Positions 25,640 to 33,948 of a stretch of DNA of 64,000 bases are shown here, piece after piece; the stretch's first letter is position 1; each line of letters begins with the position of its first letter. Under the pieces are notes generated by a model. The model was not told where the DNA came from and searched no databases. It was given only the letters and a program-made list of their open reading frames with translations. Source of the DNA: Gammaproteobacteria bacterium (GTDB taxonomy: Bacteria > Pseudomonadota > Gammaproteobacteria > Burkholderiales > Rhodocyclaceae). The DNA lies in contig JAHJPX010000008.1 in assembly GCA_018819515.1 (NCBI GenBank), forward strand, positions 62,001 through 126,000, read 5' to 3'. Both the position numbers and the translations under genes were made by a program.

Positions 25640-25840
25640 TCAATCGTTGCGATCGTCGTCGCGCGACCGCTCGCCGACATAGCGCCGGCACGCCGCCCGC
25701 AGGAAGTCCATCTGCTTGCGGAAGTTGCCGCAGCCTTCGCACACGAGAAAATGCATCTCCAGGCGCACGCGCTCGGCAACGGTCAGCTTGCGGTCCTGCC
25801 CCTCCGAAAGCAGGTGGGTGACTTCCTTGCAGGTCAGCAT
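25640..25840 (-). CDS. Zinc-finger anti-sigma-type small protein (zf-HC2-like)
   Basis: A 66-residue protein. The HFLVCEGCGNF segment, with a preceding His, gives the HxxxCxxC zinc-binding pattern of ZAS anti-sigma factors, and TCKEVTHLLSEGQDRKL is their usual N-terminus. There is no membrane segment, so it would be a soluble partner. Its start overlaps the end of the ECF sigma gene, which supports a sigma/anti-sigma pair. Confidence 0.85.
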   Translation of the reverse strand: MLTCKEVTHLLSEGQDRKLTVAERVRLEMHFLVCEGCGNFRKQMDFLRAACRRYVGERSRDDDRND

Positions 25841-26421
25841 GACGACGCTCCAGCGGCGAACCAGTTCTGCTCCAGGCAGCGCCGCAGGCCGTTGCGCGCC
25901 CGGTGCAGGATGACGTGGCAATTGCTGGAGCTGATCTTCAACTCGGCGCAGACCTCGTCGGTGTCGAATTCCAGGAACTCGCGCATCATGAAGACGCGCG
26001 CCGTATTGGCCGGCAGATACTTGAGGCAGGCCTCGAAGACCGCCCAGAACTGTTCCTGTCCCAGCGCCGCCTCGGGGTCGCCCCAGGCTTTCGGGCCCTT
26101 TCCCGGATTCCAGTGCGCATTGGGCTTGAACAGGCTGTCGAAGGTCTCGTCCATCGCCTCTTCCTCGGCCGACAGCGAAGAGACGTTCACCGAACGGCTG
26201 CGCTGGCGAATGGCGTCGACGATCTTGTTGCGCAGGATCGCGAACACCCAGGTCTTCAGCGCCGCCCGGCCCTCGAATTTCCGCTTGCCGTCCAGCGCCG
26301 CCGCCAGCGCCTCCTGCACGGCATCCTCGGCCGCCGCGTCGTCGCGCAGTTGCAGGCTGGCGAAGCGCAGCATGTCGCGCCGCAGCGCTTCCAGAGCCTC
26401 GGGCGCAAAGCAGTCGTTCAT
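25834..26421 (-). CDS. ECF-type RNA polymerase sigma factor
   Basis: A 195-residue sigma-70 family protein with region 2 (FASLQLRDDAAAEDAVQEAL, then KTWVFAILRNKIVDAIRQRS) and region 4 (MREFLEFDTDEVCAELKISS). This kind, with a small zinc-finger partner and a cysteine in region 4.2, is common in betaproteobacteria. It is a candidate for recognising the TGTAAG/CGACTAA motif found upstream of both bufferin operons, but it is about 12 kb away and no such motif lies upstream of itself. The ATG at 26421 overlaps the end of a 27-codon leader. Confidence 0.88.
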   Translation of the reverse strand: MNDCFAPEALEALRRDMLRFASLQLRDDAAAEDAVQEALAAALDGKRKFEGRAALKTWVFAILRNKIVDAIRQRSRSVNVSSLSAEEEAMDETFDSLFKPNAHWNPGKGPKAWGDPEAALGQEQFWAVFEACLKYLPANTARVFMMREFLEFDTDEVCAELKISSSNCHVILHRARNGLRRCLEQNWFAAGASSC

Positions 26422-26501
26422 GCCGGGCGTCCCCGCACCGCTTCGAATTCCATTGGGCCGGCGCCACCGCGGAAACCGGCTCCCTCCCGCAACCCGCTCA
26501 T
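26418..26501 (-). CDS. Possible 27-codon leader peptide before the ECF sigma gene
   Basis: An ATG at 26501 has a strong ribosome site (GAGGAGGGG) upstream, while the sigma gene itself has a weak one. The reading frame ends in ATGA overlapping the sigma start codon, the arrangement used for translational coupling. The peptide has no recognisable domain. It may be a leader that drives sigma translation. Confidence 0.45.
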   Translation of the reverse strand: MSGLREGAGFRGGAGPMEFEAVRGRPA

Positions 26502-26689
26502 CGCATCCCCTCCTCTGGCGAGTGCGTATTGTTTCACGAAGCGACGATGCGTCGGCCATCGCGATCATCCTGCTGCTGAACGACAAGGTCCGTCTCCCCA
26601 CGAACGTCCCGACGGCAAATTGCCCGGACTGGGCAATAGTCGGCGGAAGCGCGGGAATGCTTACACCTGCGGGCGTCGGGCCGCTACGC

Positions 26690-26713
26690 GGCGTACCGCC
26701 ACGGCTGACTTTT
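26690..26713 (-). repeat. R1 repeat, intergenic copy
   Basis: Good consensus match in the 338-bp gap between the ECF sigma gene and djlA. Apart from the leader and this repeat I see nothing else supported in that gap. Confidence 0.85.
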
Positions 26714-26759
26714 CCACGAACGCCGGCAACCGGCCCCGATGCGCGCCCGGGCGCGCGAC

Positions 26760-27533
26760 TCAAATGTTCCGCGTCCGCTTGATCACGTCGTGGGCCAGCT
26801 GGATCTCTTTCGTCTTCTCCGTCGCCATGGCGATCATGTCCGCCGGCATCCCCTGGCCGATCAACTTGTCCGGGTGGTACTGGCTGATCAGCTTGCGGTA
26901 GGCGCGCTTGATTTCCTGGTCGGTATTTTCCTTCGTCACCCCCAGCGCCTTGTAGGCATCTTCCAGCGCCGTCTCCGGACTCGGCTTCCCGCCCATGAAA
27001 TGCGACTGGTTCAGCACCATCTCCATCAAGTGCCTGAACTCGGACGGCGAATAGCCGAGACGGCCGGCAATGTCCGCCAGCAGCGCCTCTTCCGCCGCAT
27101 GCATGTGGCCGTCGGCCAGCGCCATCGTGATCAGATAGACCAGCAACATCTGCCGCAGATGCCGGGTGTGGCCGCACACCGACATGAAGCGCGTATAGAC
27201 CGGCCCGATATCGAACTCCGGCGCACTGCCCCGCTTGAACAACTCGATCGCCTGGGCGCGATGTTCGGCGGTCATGCCCAACTGCCGCATCATCTCCTCG
27301 GCGTGCGCAATCTCCTCCGGCGAAACCCGCCCATCCGCCTTCGCCAGCCGGCCCATCGAAATGAACATCGTTTCGAGGAACACCGTCTGGCGCAGCGCGT
27401 TCTGCAACGGATTGATGCCGCCCGAACCATAGTCCCGCAACCGGTCGAGCACCGACCCGACAAACAGGCCCAGCAATACTCCGAAGAATCCGAACAGATA
27501 GTAGCCAGCGACAGCGCCAATGAACTTGAACAA
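26760..27533 (-). CDS. djlA: DjlA-like TerB/DnaJ-domain co-chaperone
   Basis: A 257-residue protein in the DjlA layout: an N-terminal glycine-rich membrane helix (FIGAVAGYYLFGFFGVLLG), a TerB-like helical domain (about residues 55-175) and a C-terminal J domain with RAYRKLISQYHPDKLIGQG containing HPD. It stimulates DnaK near the membrane. I chose the TTG at 27533 because GGAG lies five bases upstream and it gives the usual short DjlA N-terminus; an upstream TTG at 27599 would add 22 residues. Confidence 0.88.
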   Translation of the reverse strand: MFKFIGAVAGYYLFGFFGVLLGLFVGSVLDRLRDYGSGGINPLQNALRQTVFLETMFISMGRLAKADGRVSPEEIAHAEEMMRQLGMTAEHRAQAIELFKRGSAPEFDIGPVYTRFMSVCGHTRHLRQMLLVYLITMALADGHMHAAEEALLADIAGRLGYSPSEFRHLMEMVLNQSHFMGGKPSPETALEDAYKALGVTKENTDQEIKRAYRKLISQYHPDKLIGQGMPADMIAMATEKTKEIQLAHDVIKRTRNI

Positions 27534-27793
27534 AGCGACTCCAGAATGAATGGGGGTTGCCGGGGGGGGTAATCGACCGACTTCGCTCCCCCGGTTCAAA
27601 CTACCGAAGGTCGTTATGCTAGCAATTCAGGATCGTCGCCGGGGAAAGCTGGGGATTGGCGCCGTCGGAACGGTGCGCTGTTAGCCGGTTGTCGGCCGGA
27701 GCGGCCATTCTGGACCGGCTCCCGGAACAGCGGAGTTGGGCCAGAAGCAGACATGCGGTATGCTCAATGGCTATGGCTCGGTAAGGTCACAAG

Positions 27794-28915
27794 TTGAGAA
27801 TATCGCATATGGTTGTCACAAGAGTTGCCTGCATATTTCTAGCATCCATCGCTATAGCTTCTTGCAGTGATCGAGAGCGTGCCTCCGAAAGCATTCGCCT
27901 TCGTGGCCCCGTCTTCTCGGTTGATGGCGACAAAGTGTTTCTCGACTACTGTGCTAACCGAGTCTGCGACTTGGTGATGTACTCAGTTGCTGATCGAACC
28001 GCCACTAAGCTTCGGCCGGAAAACGAAAAGTATAAGTTTGGCGGCGCTGGGCTCGGGCCAGGACACAATCAAGTCGTCGCTACGTACTCCGATCGCGACG
28101 GAGCCGCGTCACGCGAAACCCAGATTGTTGTGTTGGACCTATTGGCGAACTCCTATCGACTGATTACCTCGGATGCGAGCATTAAGTCCGCCCCCAACTT
28201 CTCTTTTGATGGCCAAAAGCTGGCGTATATACAGTCTCATCGAGACCGCACTTGGTTCAATGGCGATCCTCGTGCCACCGCGTGGGACATACACACCCTA
28301 GATATACCTACCGGTGTGAGCGAACGCGTTACTTCATACTGCTTTTGGGGGCTCGGGAGGCCGTTCTTCTATCCTGCAAGCGAAGATATAGTGGTCCATG
28401 CTGATGGACCTATGTGCAACTATCCAAGTGTCGATGCGCCCGCCGAAGCAAAGGGGTACTTGAAGTACAAGGAGCGATTCGGCGACAACAATATTGTGCG
28501 AGTAGGCCCGAATCGAAGAGTCTTGGAACCGTGGATTACAAATGGCCAGCATTCTTCCAGTCCAAGTGTCTCAAGAGCCGGAGACGTTCTGTTTGTTTCG
28601 CTTACAAACAATATAGACGGAATTAAGAAGGGCTACTTCAACTACGATCTTTTCCTTCGCCGAGGCGACTCAATTCGGCGCCTTACGCAATTGAACACAA
28701 TAATTGTGGGGAGCGCTTTGTCTCCGGATGGACGATTCGCGGCCTATCTGAGCGATCCTGAAAGGGATCAGAGCGAATCACTGTGGGTGTTCGATATCGA
28801 ACACAACTTACATGAGCGGATTCCTATCGCACACCTTTTGGGCAGTAGTTCTGGAACGGAGACCACCAAGTCATTGAAAGAAGCCATACCAAAGGAACTG
28901 CAGGTAAGGCCCTAA
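27794..28915 (+). CDS. Lipoprotein with TolB-like beta-propeller, function unknown
   Basis: A 373-residue exported protein with an N-terminal hydrophobic segment and lipobox AIASC. The mature part has WD40/PD40-like repeats (VFSVDGDKVFLDY, NFSFDGQKLAYI, ALSPDGRFAAYLS), so a beta-propeller is likely. I do not recognise the family. Base composition is clearly more AT-rich than all neighbours and codon use differs (many ATA, AGA and TTT-type codons), pointing to recent acquisition. The start is TTG at 27794 or ATG at 27809. The 260-bp gap before it holds no clear feature. Confidence 0.7.
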   Translation: MRISHMVVTRVACIFLASIAIASCSDRERASESIRLRGPVFSVDGDKVFLDYCANRVCDLVMYSVADRTATKLRPENEKYKFGGAGLGPGHNQVVATYSDRDGAASRETQIVVLDLLANSYRLITSDASIKSAPNFSFDGQKLAYIQSHRDRTWFNGDPRATAWDIHTLDIPTGVSERVTSYCFWGLGRPFFYPASEDIVVHADGPMCNYPSVDAPAEAKGYLKYKERFGDNNIVRVGPNRRVLEPWITNGQHSSSPSVSRAGDVLFVSLTNNIDGIKKGYFNYDLFLRRGDSIRRLTQLNTIIVGSALSPDGRFAAYLSDPERDQSESLWVFDIEHNLHERIPIAHLLGSSSGTETTKSLKEAIPKELQVRP

Positions 28916-29018
28916 CAATTATTTGCGCCGCTATGGATCGATAGCGGTCTGACAGGAGAAGGGTAATCAGCGGCAGCTCTGGCCGACAAGCTACCTCTCC
29001 CGTCGCCAGCGCTTTCGC

Positions 29019-29042
29019 AAAAGTCAGCCGTGGTGACACGCC
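29019..29042 (+). repeat. R1 repeat, intergenic copy
   Basis: One mismatch to the consensus (TGGTG for TGGCG). It lies between the AT-rich lipoprotein gene and the 3' end of the GYD-domain gene. Confidence 0.85.
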
Positions 29043-29144
29043 GAGTATGGCCCACACAGCCGATGACGACGCGGCGAGCGATGATCCGGGTGCGGAGTCC
29101 GGTGAAGACTCGCCGTTGTTCCCGCCCCTCGTCCGCCGTGACGC

Positions 29145-29435
29145 TCAGGGCATCTTCGCGAGAATTCCGCCCATCTCGTCCGCGGACAAGGCGCGCAAGG
29201 TTTGCGAGCGCACATTGCCAAGCGAGGCGACCTTCAGGAGTGCGGCGGTCGCCGCATCTTCGTGGCCTTCCACGGTCAGGACCATGTCGTGGCTGCCCAG
29301 GGTCCAGTAGGCGCTCTTGACCGTCAGCCCCATCTTGGTGGCCATGGTGCGAAATGCATCGAGGCGAGCCGGCGACTCCTTGATGTTCTTGATGCCCTGA
29401 TCCGTGAAGTTTACGAGGGTGATGAACGTTGCCAT
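29145..29435 (-). CDS. GYD-domain protein
   Basis: A 96-residue ferredoxin-like protein: FITLVNFTDQGIKNIKESP, then AYWTLGSHDMVLTVEG at the place of the GYD signature (here GSHD), and SQTLRALSADEM. The family is of unknown function and occurs in many bacteria. AAGGAG lies seven bases upstream of the ATG. The following 257-bp gap contains nothing I can support. Confidence 0.85.
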   Translation of the reverse strand: MATFITLVNFTDQGIKNIKESPARLDAFRTMATKMGLTVKSAYWTLGSHDMVLTVEGHEDAATAALLKVASLGNVRSQTLRALSADEMGGILAKMP

Positions 29436-29692
29436 AGGATTCTCCTTCGGTTGAGCGGATTTTTACGGTCGCCAATCCGGCGCAGCGCCATGGAAGAGGA
29501 CCGCCTTGTCCCTCCATGTCCGGTGATTCAAAGGCAAGTCATCGACTGGCTTGTCTGGTTCCGCGCGATGTCGGGCGGCGATGCCGGTCTCCTTCGGAGG
29601 GCATCGGATGGAATCGGGAATCCGGAATCGTCCGACGAAACGCACTGTCCGATCGACGTCGGCGAGGACGCCGACCGGCGGGGCAAGCGGTT

Positions 29693-30103
29693 TCAGGTCA
29701 TTTGGCTGGTCCAGTCGTCCAGCGGGACGCAGTCCAGGCCGCCGACACGGCAAACCGACTCGTTGCCCCGGGAATCGCGCAGGTTGATGAAGGGTCCGGG
29801 GCTGAAGTGGCTGTAGGAGTCGAAGGGGCTCGACTCGGCGAAGATGAAAGCGGCTTCGCCGTTGACGTCGACCTCGAGACGCCCGCCGTGGGAGGCGCCG
29901 TAATCGCGCCAACCGTCGGGACCGCCGCAGCCTTCGAGCACGGGTGACGTTTTGGTCGAGTGGCGATCGATCCAGGCGACAAGTTCGGGTTCGAGGAGTT
30001 CGCTATCGGATTCGGCGAGGGAGAAGGCGAGTGCTCTGGCGGACGCGAAGCGGGAGGCTGTGGCTCCGCCGGGAAACAGTTGGGAAGCGTTCAGGGTTTT
30101 CAT
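29693..30103 (-). CDS. Uncharacterised 136-residue protein
   Basis: I do not recognise this protein. It has no signal peptide or membrane segment. Notable parts are VAWIDRHSTKTSPVLEGCGG and a beta-rich C-terminus with AAFIFAESSPFDSYSHFSPG and two cysteines (SVCRVGGLDC). AAGGAGG lies eight bases upstream of the ATG, so it is a real gene. Its upstream region contains CGACTAAT (30181-30188 on the minus strand), matching the -10 half of the bufferin-type promoter but without the TGTAAG half. Confidence 0.65.
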   Translation of the reverse strand: MKTLNASQLFPGGATASRFASARALAFSLAESDSELLEPELVAWIDRHSTKTSPVLEGCGGPDGWRDYGASHGGRLEVDVNGEAAFIFAESSPFDSYSHFSPGPFINLRDSRGNESVCRVGGLDCVPLDDWTSQMT

Positions 30104-30307
30104 GGTGTCCTCCTTGAGGAGTGTTGCGATCCGGTTCCCGTCGCCGGATGGGCTGGGGGGGGATGCGCAACGTCAGAGTCTATTAGTCGAGCACCATAGT
30201 CAACTACTATTTATGGTATCGACAACCGAGCCGGCCGCCGGACGGGGCTGACGGCATTGGGGGCAGCCCGCGTTTTCGTTGGCGTCGAGGCTGGCGGGCC
30301 GCAAGAG

Positions 30308-30396
30308 TGTGGGGCGCTGCCCCATCCCTCGCGTTGCCCGGGACCGCCACATTGTGGCGTCCTGCTTTCTGGAAAAGTCAGCCGTGGCGATACGCC
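30308..30396 (+). repeat. Long form of R1 repeat (about 90 bp), second copy
   Basis: It aligns end to end with 6637-6727, including the left hairpin (GGGGCGCTGCCCC here), the central CCGCCAC/GTGGCG hairpin and the R1 core at 30373-30396. Compensating differences in the left hairpin (TTA versus CTG loop) leave the stem intact. It is followed 13 bases later by an ECF-type promoter. Confidence 0.8.
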
Positions 30397-30408
30397 GAGT
30401 GCGGCCCT

Positions 30409-30438
30409 TGTAAGGTAATTCGTCTGCGCGACGACTAA
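30409..30438 (+). promoter_or_regulatory. Putative ECF promoter TGTAAG-N17-CGACTAA
   Basis: TGTAAG at 30409-30414 and CGACTAA at 30432-30438, spacer 17 bp, 36 bp before the start codon of the 122-residue gene. The same two boxes with a 16-bp spacer precede both bufferin operons. Confidence 0.65.
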
Positions 30439-30473
30439 TCTGTCTGCGAGTGCGGCAAGCGACGGAGGGGACG

Positions 30474-30842
30474 ATGCCGGGTACGACGGTGGTGATCAAC
30501 GGCCGGGACGTCGAGGTGGAATGGACGGCGGCGGCGGGGCGCGAACTGGCGCGGCGGACGGCTCCACTCTATGTGGAACTGGAGTTGTACTTCTCCTGCC
30601 TGGTGAAGAAGTTCGTGCATTTCCGCGAGGATGCACGCGGCAAGCCGACGATCGACGTCGGCAACGGGCTGGCGCTCTATTTCCGGCCGGTGACGTCGAC
30701 GGCGTGCACCTTCGAGGTGGCGGAGCGGCTGGGCCGCCAGCCGGAAATGGACATCGAGAGCGAGGCCTTGCGTCACGTGGCGCCGAGGCGGGTGTTCATC
30801 GACCACGTCGGCGGGGAGTGGCGCGGCAGTTTCAATTTCTGA
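30474..30842 (+). CDS. Uncharacterised 122-residue protein, bufferin-type promoter
   Basis: I do not recognise the family. The protein is soluble and mixed alpha/beta: VVINGRDVEVEWTAAAGREL, LYVELELYFSCLVKKFVHF and a DIESEALRHVAPRRVF segment. GGAGGGG lies four bases before the ATG. The shared promoter motif suggests coregulation with the bufferin genes, so a role in metal or oxidative stress is possible; this is inference only. The gene ends just before an inverted R1 pair. Confidence 0.65.
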   Translation: MPGTTVVINGRDVEVEWTAAAGRELARRTAPLYVELELYFSCLVKKFVHFREDARGKPTIDVGNGLALYFRPVTSTACTFEVAERLGRQPEMDIESEALRHVAPRRVFIDHVGGEWRGSFNF

Positions 30843-30862
30843 CCGGCCGCAGCCACCTCGCG

Positions 30863-30947
30863 AAAAGTCAGCCGTGGCGATACGCCACCCGGCTGCGCCC
30901 AGAGACGAAACCCGCGTTTTCCCGGCGTATCGCCACGGCTGACAACG
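30863..30947. repeat. Inverted pair of R1 repeats, probable terminator
   Basis: R1 copies at 30863-30886 (plus) and 30924-30947 (minus) face each other. Bases 30867-30886 and 30924-30943 are perfect reverse complements over 20 bp, with a 37-nt loop. The second copy has AACG in place of the terminal TTTT. The pair lies 20 bp after the stop of the 122-residue gene and could terminate transcription. Together with the palindrome at 31054 this accounts for most of the 376-bp gap. Confidence 0.85.
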
Positions 30948-31053
30948 CGCAGACGGAAGTCGGCGATCCCGACCTGCGAAGCCAAACTGGTTGGACGCCC
31001 GAAGGGCGGCACTTTTCCGCCGGGGCGGAAACCCCAAATCGAAGCCGCTTATA

Positions 31054-31071
31054 GGTATTCGTACGGATACC
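31054..31071. promoter_or_regulatory. Palindromic site upstream of the secreted-protein pair
   Basis: GGTAT and ATACC flank TCGTACGG, a near-perfect 18-bp palindrome about 150 bp upstream of the small lipoprotein gene. It is the best operator candidate in this gap. The regulator is unknown. Confidence 0.4.
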
Positions 31072-31218
31072 GTTACTCCCGCACGCTTCCTACTCTGGGA
31101 TCGAGCCTCGATGAAATTGCGAGGTAAGGGGAAATACATGACTGCCTGCACCGACCGCCGCTTCGACCTTGCCAGCACGGCGCACGGCATGCGGGCACCT
31201 GGACAAAGGAGAATTGAC

Positions 31219-31380
31219 ATGAAACGGCTCACCGGATATATGATGGTCGCATTCCTTCTGACCCAGCTCGTTGCCTGCGGCGGGGGCGGAGGCGGCAGCA
31301 CAACCACGACAACCACGGGCGGAACCGTGACCGGCCTGACCGTGCCGGCCCAAGTGCCCGTCGTCACTCCGAACGACTAG
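31219..31380 (+). CDS. Small Gly/Thr-rich lipoprotein
   Basis: A 53-residue protein. The signal peptide ends in the lipobox TQLVAC, followed by GGGGGG and a run of Thr, then PAQVPVVTPND. AAGGAG lies eight bases upstream of the ATG. It precedes the 779-residue exported protein by 14 bases, so the two form an operon. It may be a membrane-anchored partner of that protein; the family is not recognised. An in-frame ATG at 31139 lacks a ribosome site. Confidence 0.7.
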   Translation: MKRLTGYMMVAFLLTQLVACGGGGGGSTTTTTTGGTVTGLTVPAQVPVVTPND

Positions 31381-31394
31381 ACCGGGAGGCCGTC

Positions 31395-33734
31395 ATGAAG
31401 ATCAAGTATCTCGCCGTCGCGATTCCACTGGCTTTTACCGGCACTGCATTTGCCGCCCCCAATAGCGGCGCCTATGTGGATGACCCGCAGCACGAGTGGG
31501 TGCAGGACAAGCTGGCCGAGAACATCGGCATGCCGAACATGATCATGTGCTTCGTCAGCGCGCTGCGCGCCGATGCGATGGTCAACCAGGGGCCCTACGT
31601 GGCGTTGGTCGATATGGACAAGTGCGACTCCAGCAAGCGCGGCCAGGACACATCGAGTTCGACCAATGTCGGCGCCACCACGGCGACGAACTACACCAGC
31701 GTGGTCGTCAATTCGACGCGGGCCAGCAACGACGATCCGATGATCGCCCACGCGTGGTTCGTACCCAACGACGACGGCGGAACGGCGCAGCGGATATTCG
31801 CGCGCGCCGTCGTGACGGCATCGCCATCGGCCGCCAACCCGAACGGGCAGTTTTCGGTTTCGTTCTGCGGCGTGCCGGCGGATCAGGCGAACCCGCTTTC
31901 CGGCAGTTGCAGCATGTTCCTCGGCTCGATGAGCGCCGATGCCTCGGTGCTGACTTTCTCCGAAAACGGCATGGGCGATCATGACGGCTCGCCCCAGCCC
32001 TACACGACCCGCCTCACGTTCATGAAGAGCGGTACCGGGGGTTCCGGGCACATTGCCGCAACCGGACAGGGGCCGACGCCGGTGGATGCGGGATTCGTCT
32101 ACGACAGCCAGCACTTCAAGCGCGGCCAGGCCAATCCGGGCAAGTGCTTTTCGCGAAACCGGGCGCAAGCCAACTACTCGACCTGGCGCTATGGCGTCTA
32201 TGAGGCCGACGGTTCGCGCCTCGATCTGGCGCACCCCGGCTTCCCCATCCAGGCGACCTACAACGGCCAGACCTACTGGGGCGGCGCGAGTTTCTGGGGC
32301 GTCTTCCTGCCCGGCGATCTGCTCGACCAGGTCACTCAGGTCACCCGCGTCGAGCCGGGCAGCAACACGGCCGGCACGGTATACGACCTGACCAAGGCGG
32401 GCGGCAAGCTCTACAAGATGACCAAGGTGGATGGCCTGATGGGCGATCTCAAGGGCCAGTCGCTGATGGTGTTCCTGCCCAGCAACGTCATCGCCGGCGA
32501 TACCACCGGCAACCAGTACGAACTGTCGTGGGACGGCACGCAGCTTGTCGCCGTGCGCAAGCAAAACGGCTGCGATCAAAACGGTTGCAGCTGGACCGAT
32601 CTGGCGAAGGATGCCAACGGCAACGCGCTCGCGCCGACCTACGTCACCGCATCCGGCTTGCGCACTTCGGCGCCGTTCATGAAGGCCCTGCAAGGCTTTT
32701 CGCAAAGCGCCGGCGGCGAGGTAAGAATCGAGGTGCCGGTCAGCGGCGAATTCGCCGATGCGACACCCGTCACGACACGCAGCCGCGACGTCGTGGTGCC
32801 CGGCTCGGCCACGCCGAACCTCGTTTGCACCGAGCGTTGCCCGAAGGGCGGGCTGTCGGCAGGCGACTTCACCGGCAACACCGTGTACCAGAACATCACC
32901 TTCATTGACTGGAACGGCACCCCGACGACGGGCAGCTCGGAATTCGTCTTCGGGCCGGTACCGGTGGCGAACGTCATCAGCTACACGTTCGCGGCCGACG
33001 GTCTGTTGATGTCCGGCGCCGCGGCGGTGGATGCCAGCACGTTGAGCCTGAGCGGCAACCATCAGTACGGACTACAGAGCGGTCGCCTGATCGATGCGAA
33101 CAGCGCATCACTCGCCGCCGCACGATGCAGCCGCGCGGACGAATTTTCACCTTACGAGCAGTCGGACACCGGCAACATGATCTGTCCGTGGCTGGTCGAT
33201 AACGTCCCCGAGTACTACACCTACGAAACCGGACCCAATCCGTGGAATCGCTACGTGGGCCTGACTTCGGGCGGCGTGCCGGTGACTTTCGATCCGCCGA
33301 TGAACTTCGTGCTGACGGTTTCGACCGACAACACGACGGAAGCGGCCGGCAGCCCGCTGATCGGCTCCAAGGTGCAGTTGAACTACAACGGCTTCGGCGA
33401 CCTGCAAGGCATCCCCGGAACCTGCGTCGACACCACCACCAATCAGCCCGTAACCTGTGGCACGGGTGGCGACAACGGCCAGCGCTGGGTGCCTGCCTTC
33501 TCCATCAAGGACGGCACGGAACTGGTGAATGGTTCAAGCACCTACTACGTGAAGTACCTGGAACGCGAAATGCGCTTCGCCAAGGTGCCGGACTCGGCAT
33601 GCTCCACGCTGGATCTGAGCACACCGCTGGCGACTGCCCTGCCCGGCGCGCCAACGGACGACCCGCGTGCCGCGATGGGTGCCGAACCGACGGTCACCAA
33701 TGCGCCCAAGGTCATTCATGGTGTAGTCCAGTAG
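31395..33734 (+). CDS. Large exported protein of unknown function (779 residues)
   Basis: I do not recognise this family. The signal peptide ends about residue 20 (TGTAFA-AP). The mature protein is rich in Gly, Ser, Thr and Asn with beta-strand character and no membrane segment. It has paired Cys (for example CDQNGCSW, VCTERC, GTCVDTTTNQPVTCG), suggesting disulfides in an extracellular protein. No catalytic motif is recognised. The final 25 residues are duplicated as a remnant 2 kb downstream, and its terminator is duplicated too, so this gene was once present twice. Confidence 0.75.
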   Translation: MKIKYLAVAIPLAFTGTAFAAPNSGAYVDDPQHEWVQDKLAENIGMPNMIMCFVSALRADAMVNQGPYVALVDMDKCDSSKRGQDTSSSTNVGATTATNYTSVVVNSTRASNDDPMIAHAWFVPNDDGGTAQRIFARAVVTASPSAANPNGQFSVSFCGVPADQANPLSGSCSMFLGSMSADASVLTFSENGMGDHDGSPQPYTTRLTFMKSGTGGSGHIAATGQGPTPVDAGFVYDSQHFKRGQANPGKCFSRNRAQANYSTWRYGVYEADGSRLDLAHPGFPIQATYNGQTYWGGASFWGVFLPGDLLDQVTQVTRVEPGSNTAGTVYDLTKAGGKLYKMTKVDGLMGDLKGQSLMVFLPSNVIAGDTTGNQYELSWDGTQLVAVRKQNGCDQNGCSWTDLAKDANGNALAPTYVTASGLRTSAPFMKALQGFSQSAGGEVRIEVPVSGEFADATPVTTRSRDVVVPGSATPNLVCTERCPKGGLSAGDFTGNTVYQNITFIDWNGTPTTGSSEFVFGPVPVANVISYTFAADGLLMSGAAAVDASTLSLSGNHQYGLQSGRLIDANSASLAAARCSRADEFSPYEQSDTGNMICPWLVDNVPEYYTYETGPNPWNRYVGLTSGGVPVTFDPPMNFVLTVSTDNTTEAAGSPLIGSKVQLNYNGFGDLQGIPGTCVDTTTNQPVTCGTGGDNGQRWVPAFSIKDGTELVNGSSTYYVKYLEREMRFAKVPDSACSTLDLSTPLATALPGAPTDDPRAAMGAEPTVTNAPKVIHGVVQ

Positions 33735-33761
33735 TCCTGTCGTCGAAGTTCGTCGGCAAGG

Positions 33762-33790
33762 GGAAAAGCGCGGCACCGCCGCGCTTTTCC
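33762..33790 (+). terminator. Rho-independent terminator of the 779-residue gene
   Basis: A perfect 12-bp stem, GGAAAAGCGCGG with CCGCGCTTTTCC, a 5-nt loop and a following T-rich tract. An identical stem-loop lies at 35753-35781. Confidence 0.92.
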
Positions 33791-33948
33791 TTTTCTTCCT
33801 CCGCACGCAATACACCGCGACTCGCTTCAATCTGCCGATCACCCGCTGATCAACGCTGATCGAGCGATAGCTCGCACGAGCCCTCGGCGCATCGCGCCTC
33901 GGCAACTCCTTCGACGTAACGCGATTCGATTTCCGGGGATCGATCGTC

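Noticed and set aside
25640..26421. Assigning the ECF sigma/zinc-finger pair as the bufferin regulator
   Set aside because: Attractive because bufferin operons are often ECF controlled, but the distance is about 12 kb and its own upstream region lacks the motif; kept only as a hypothesis.
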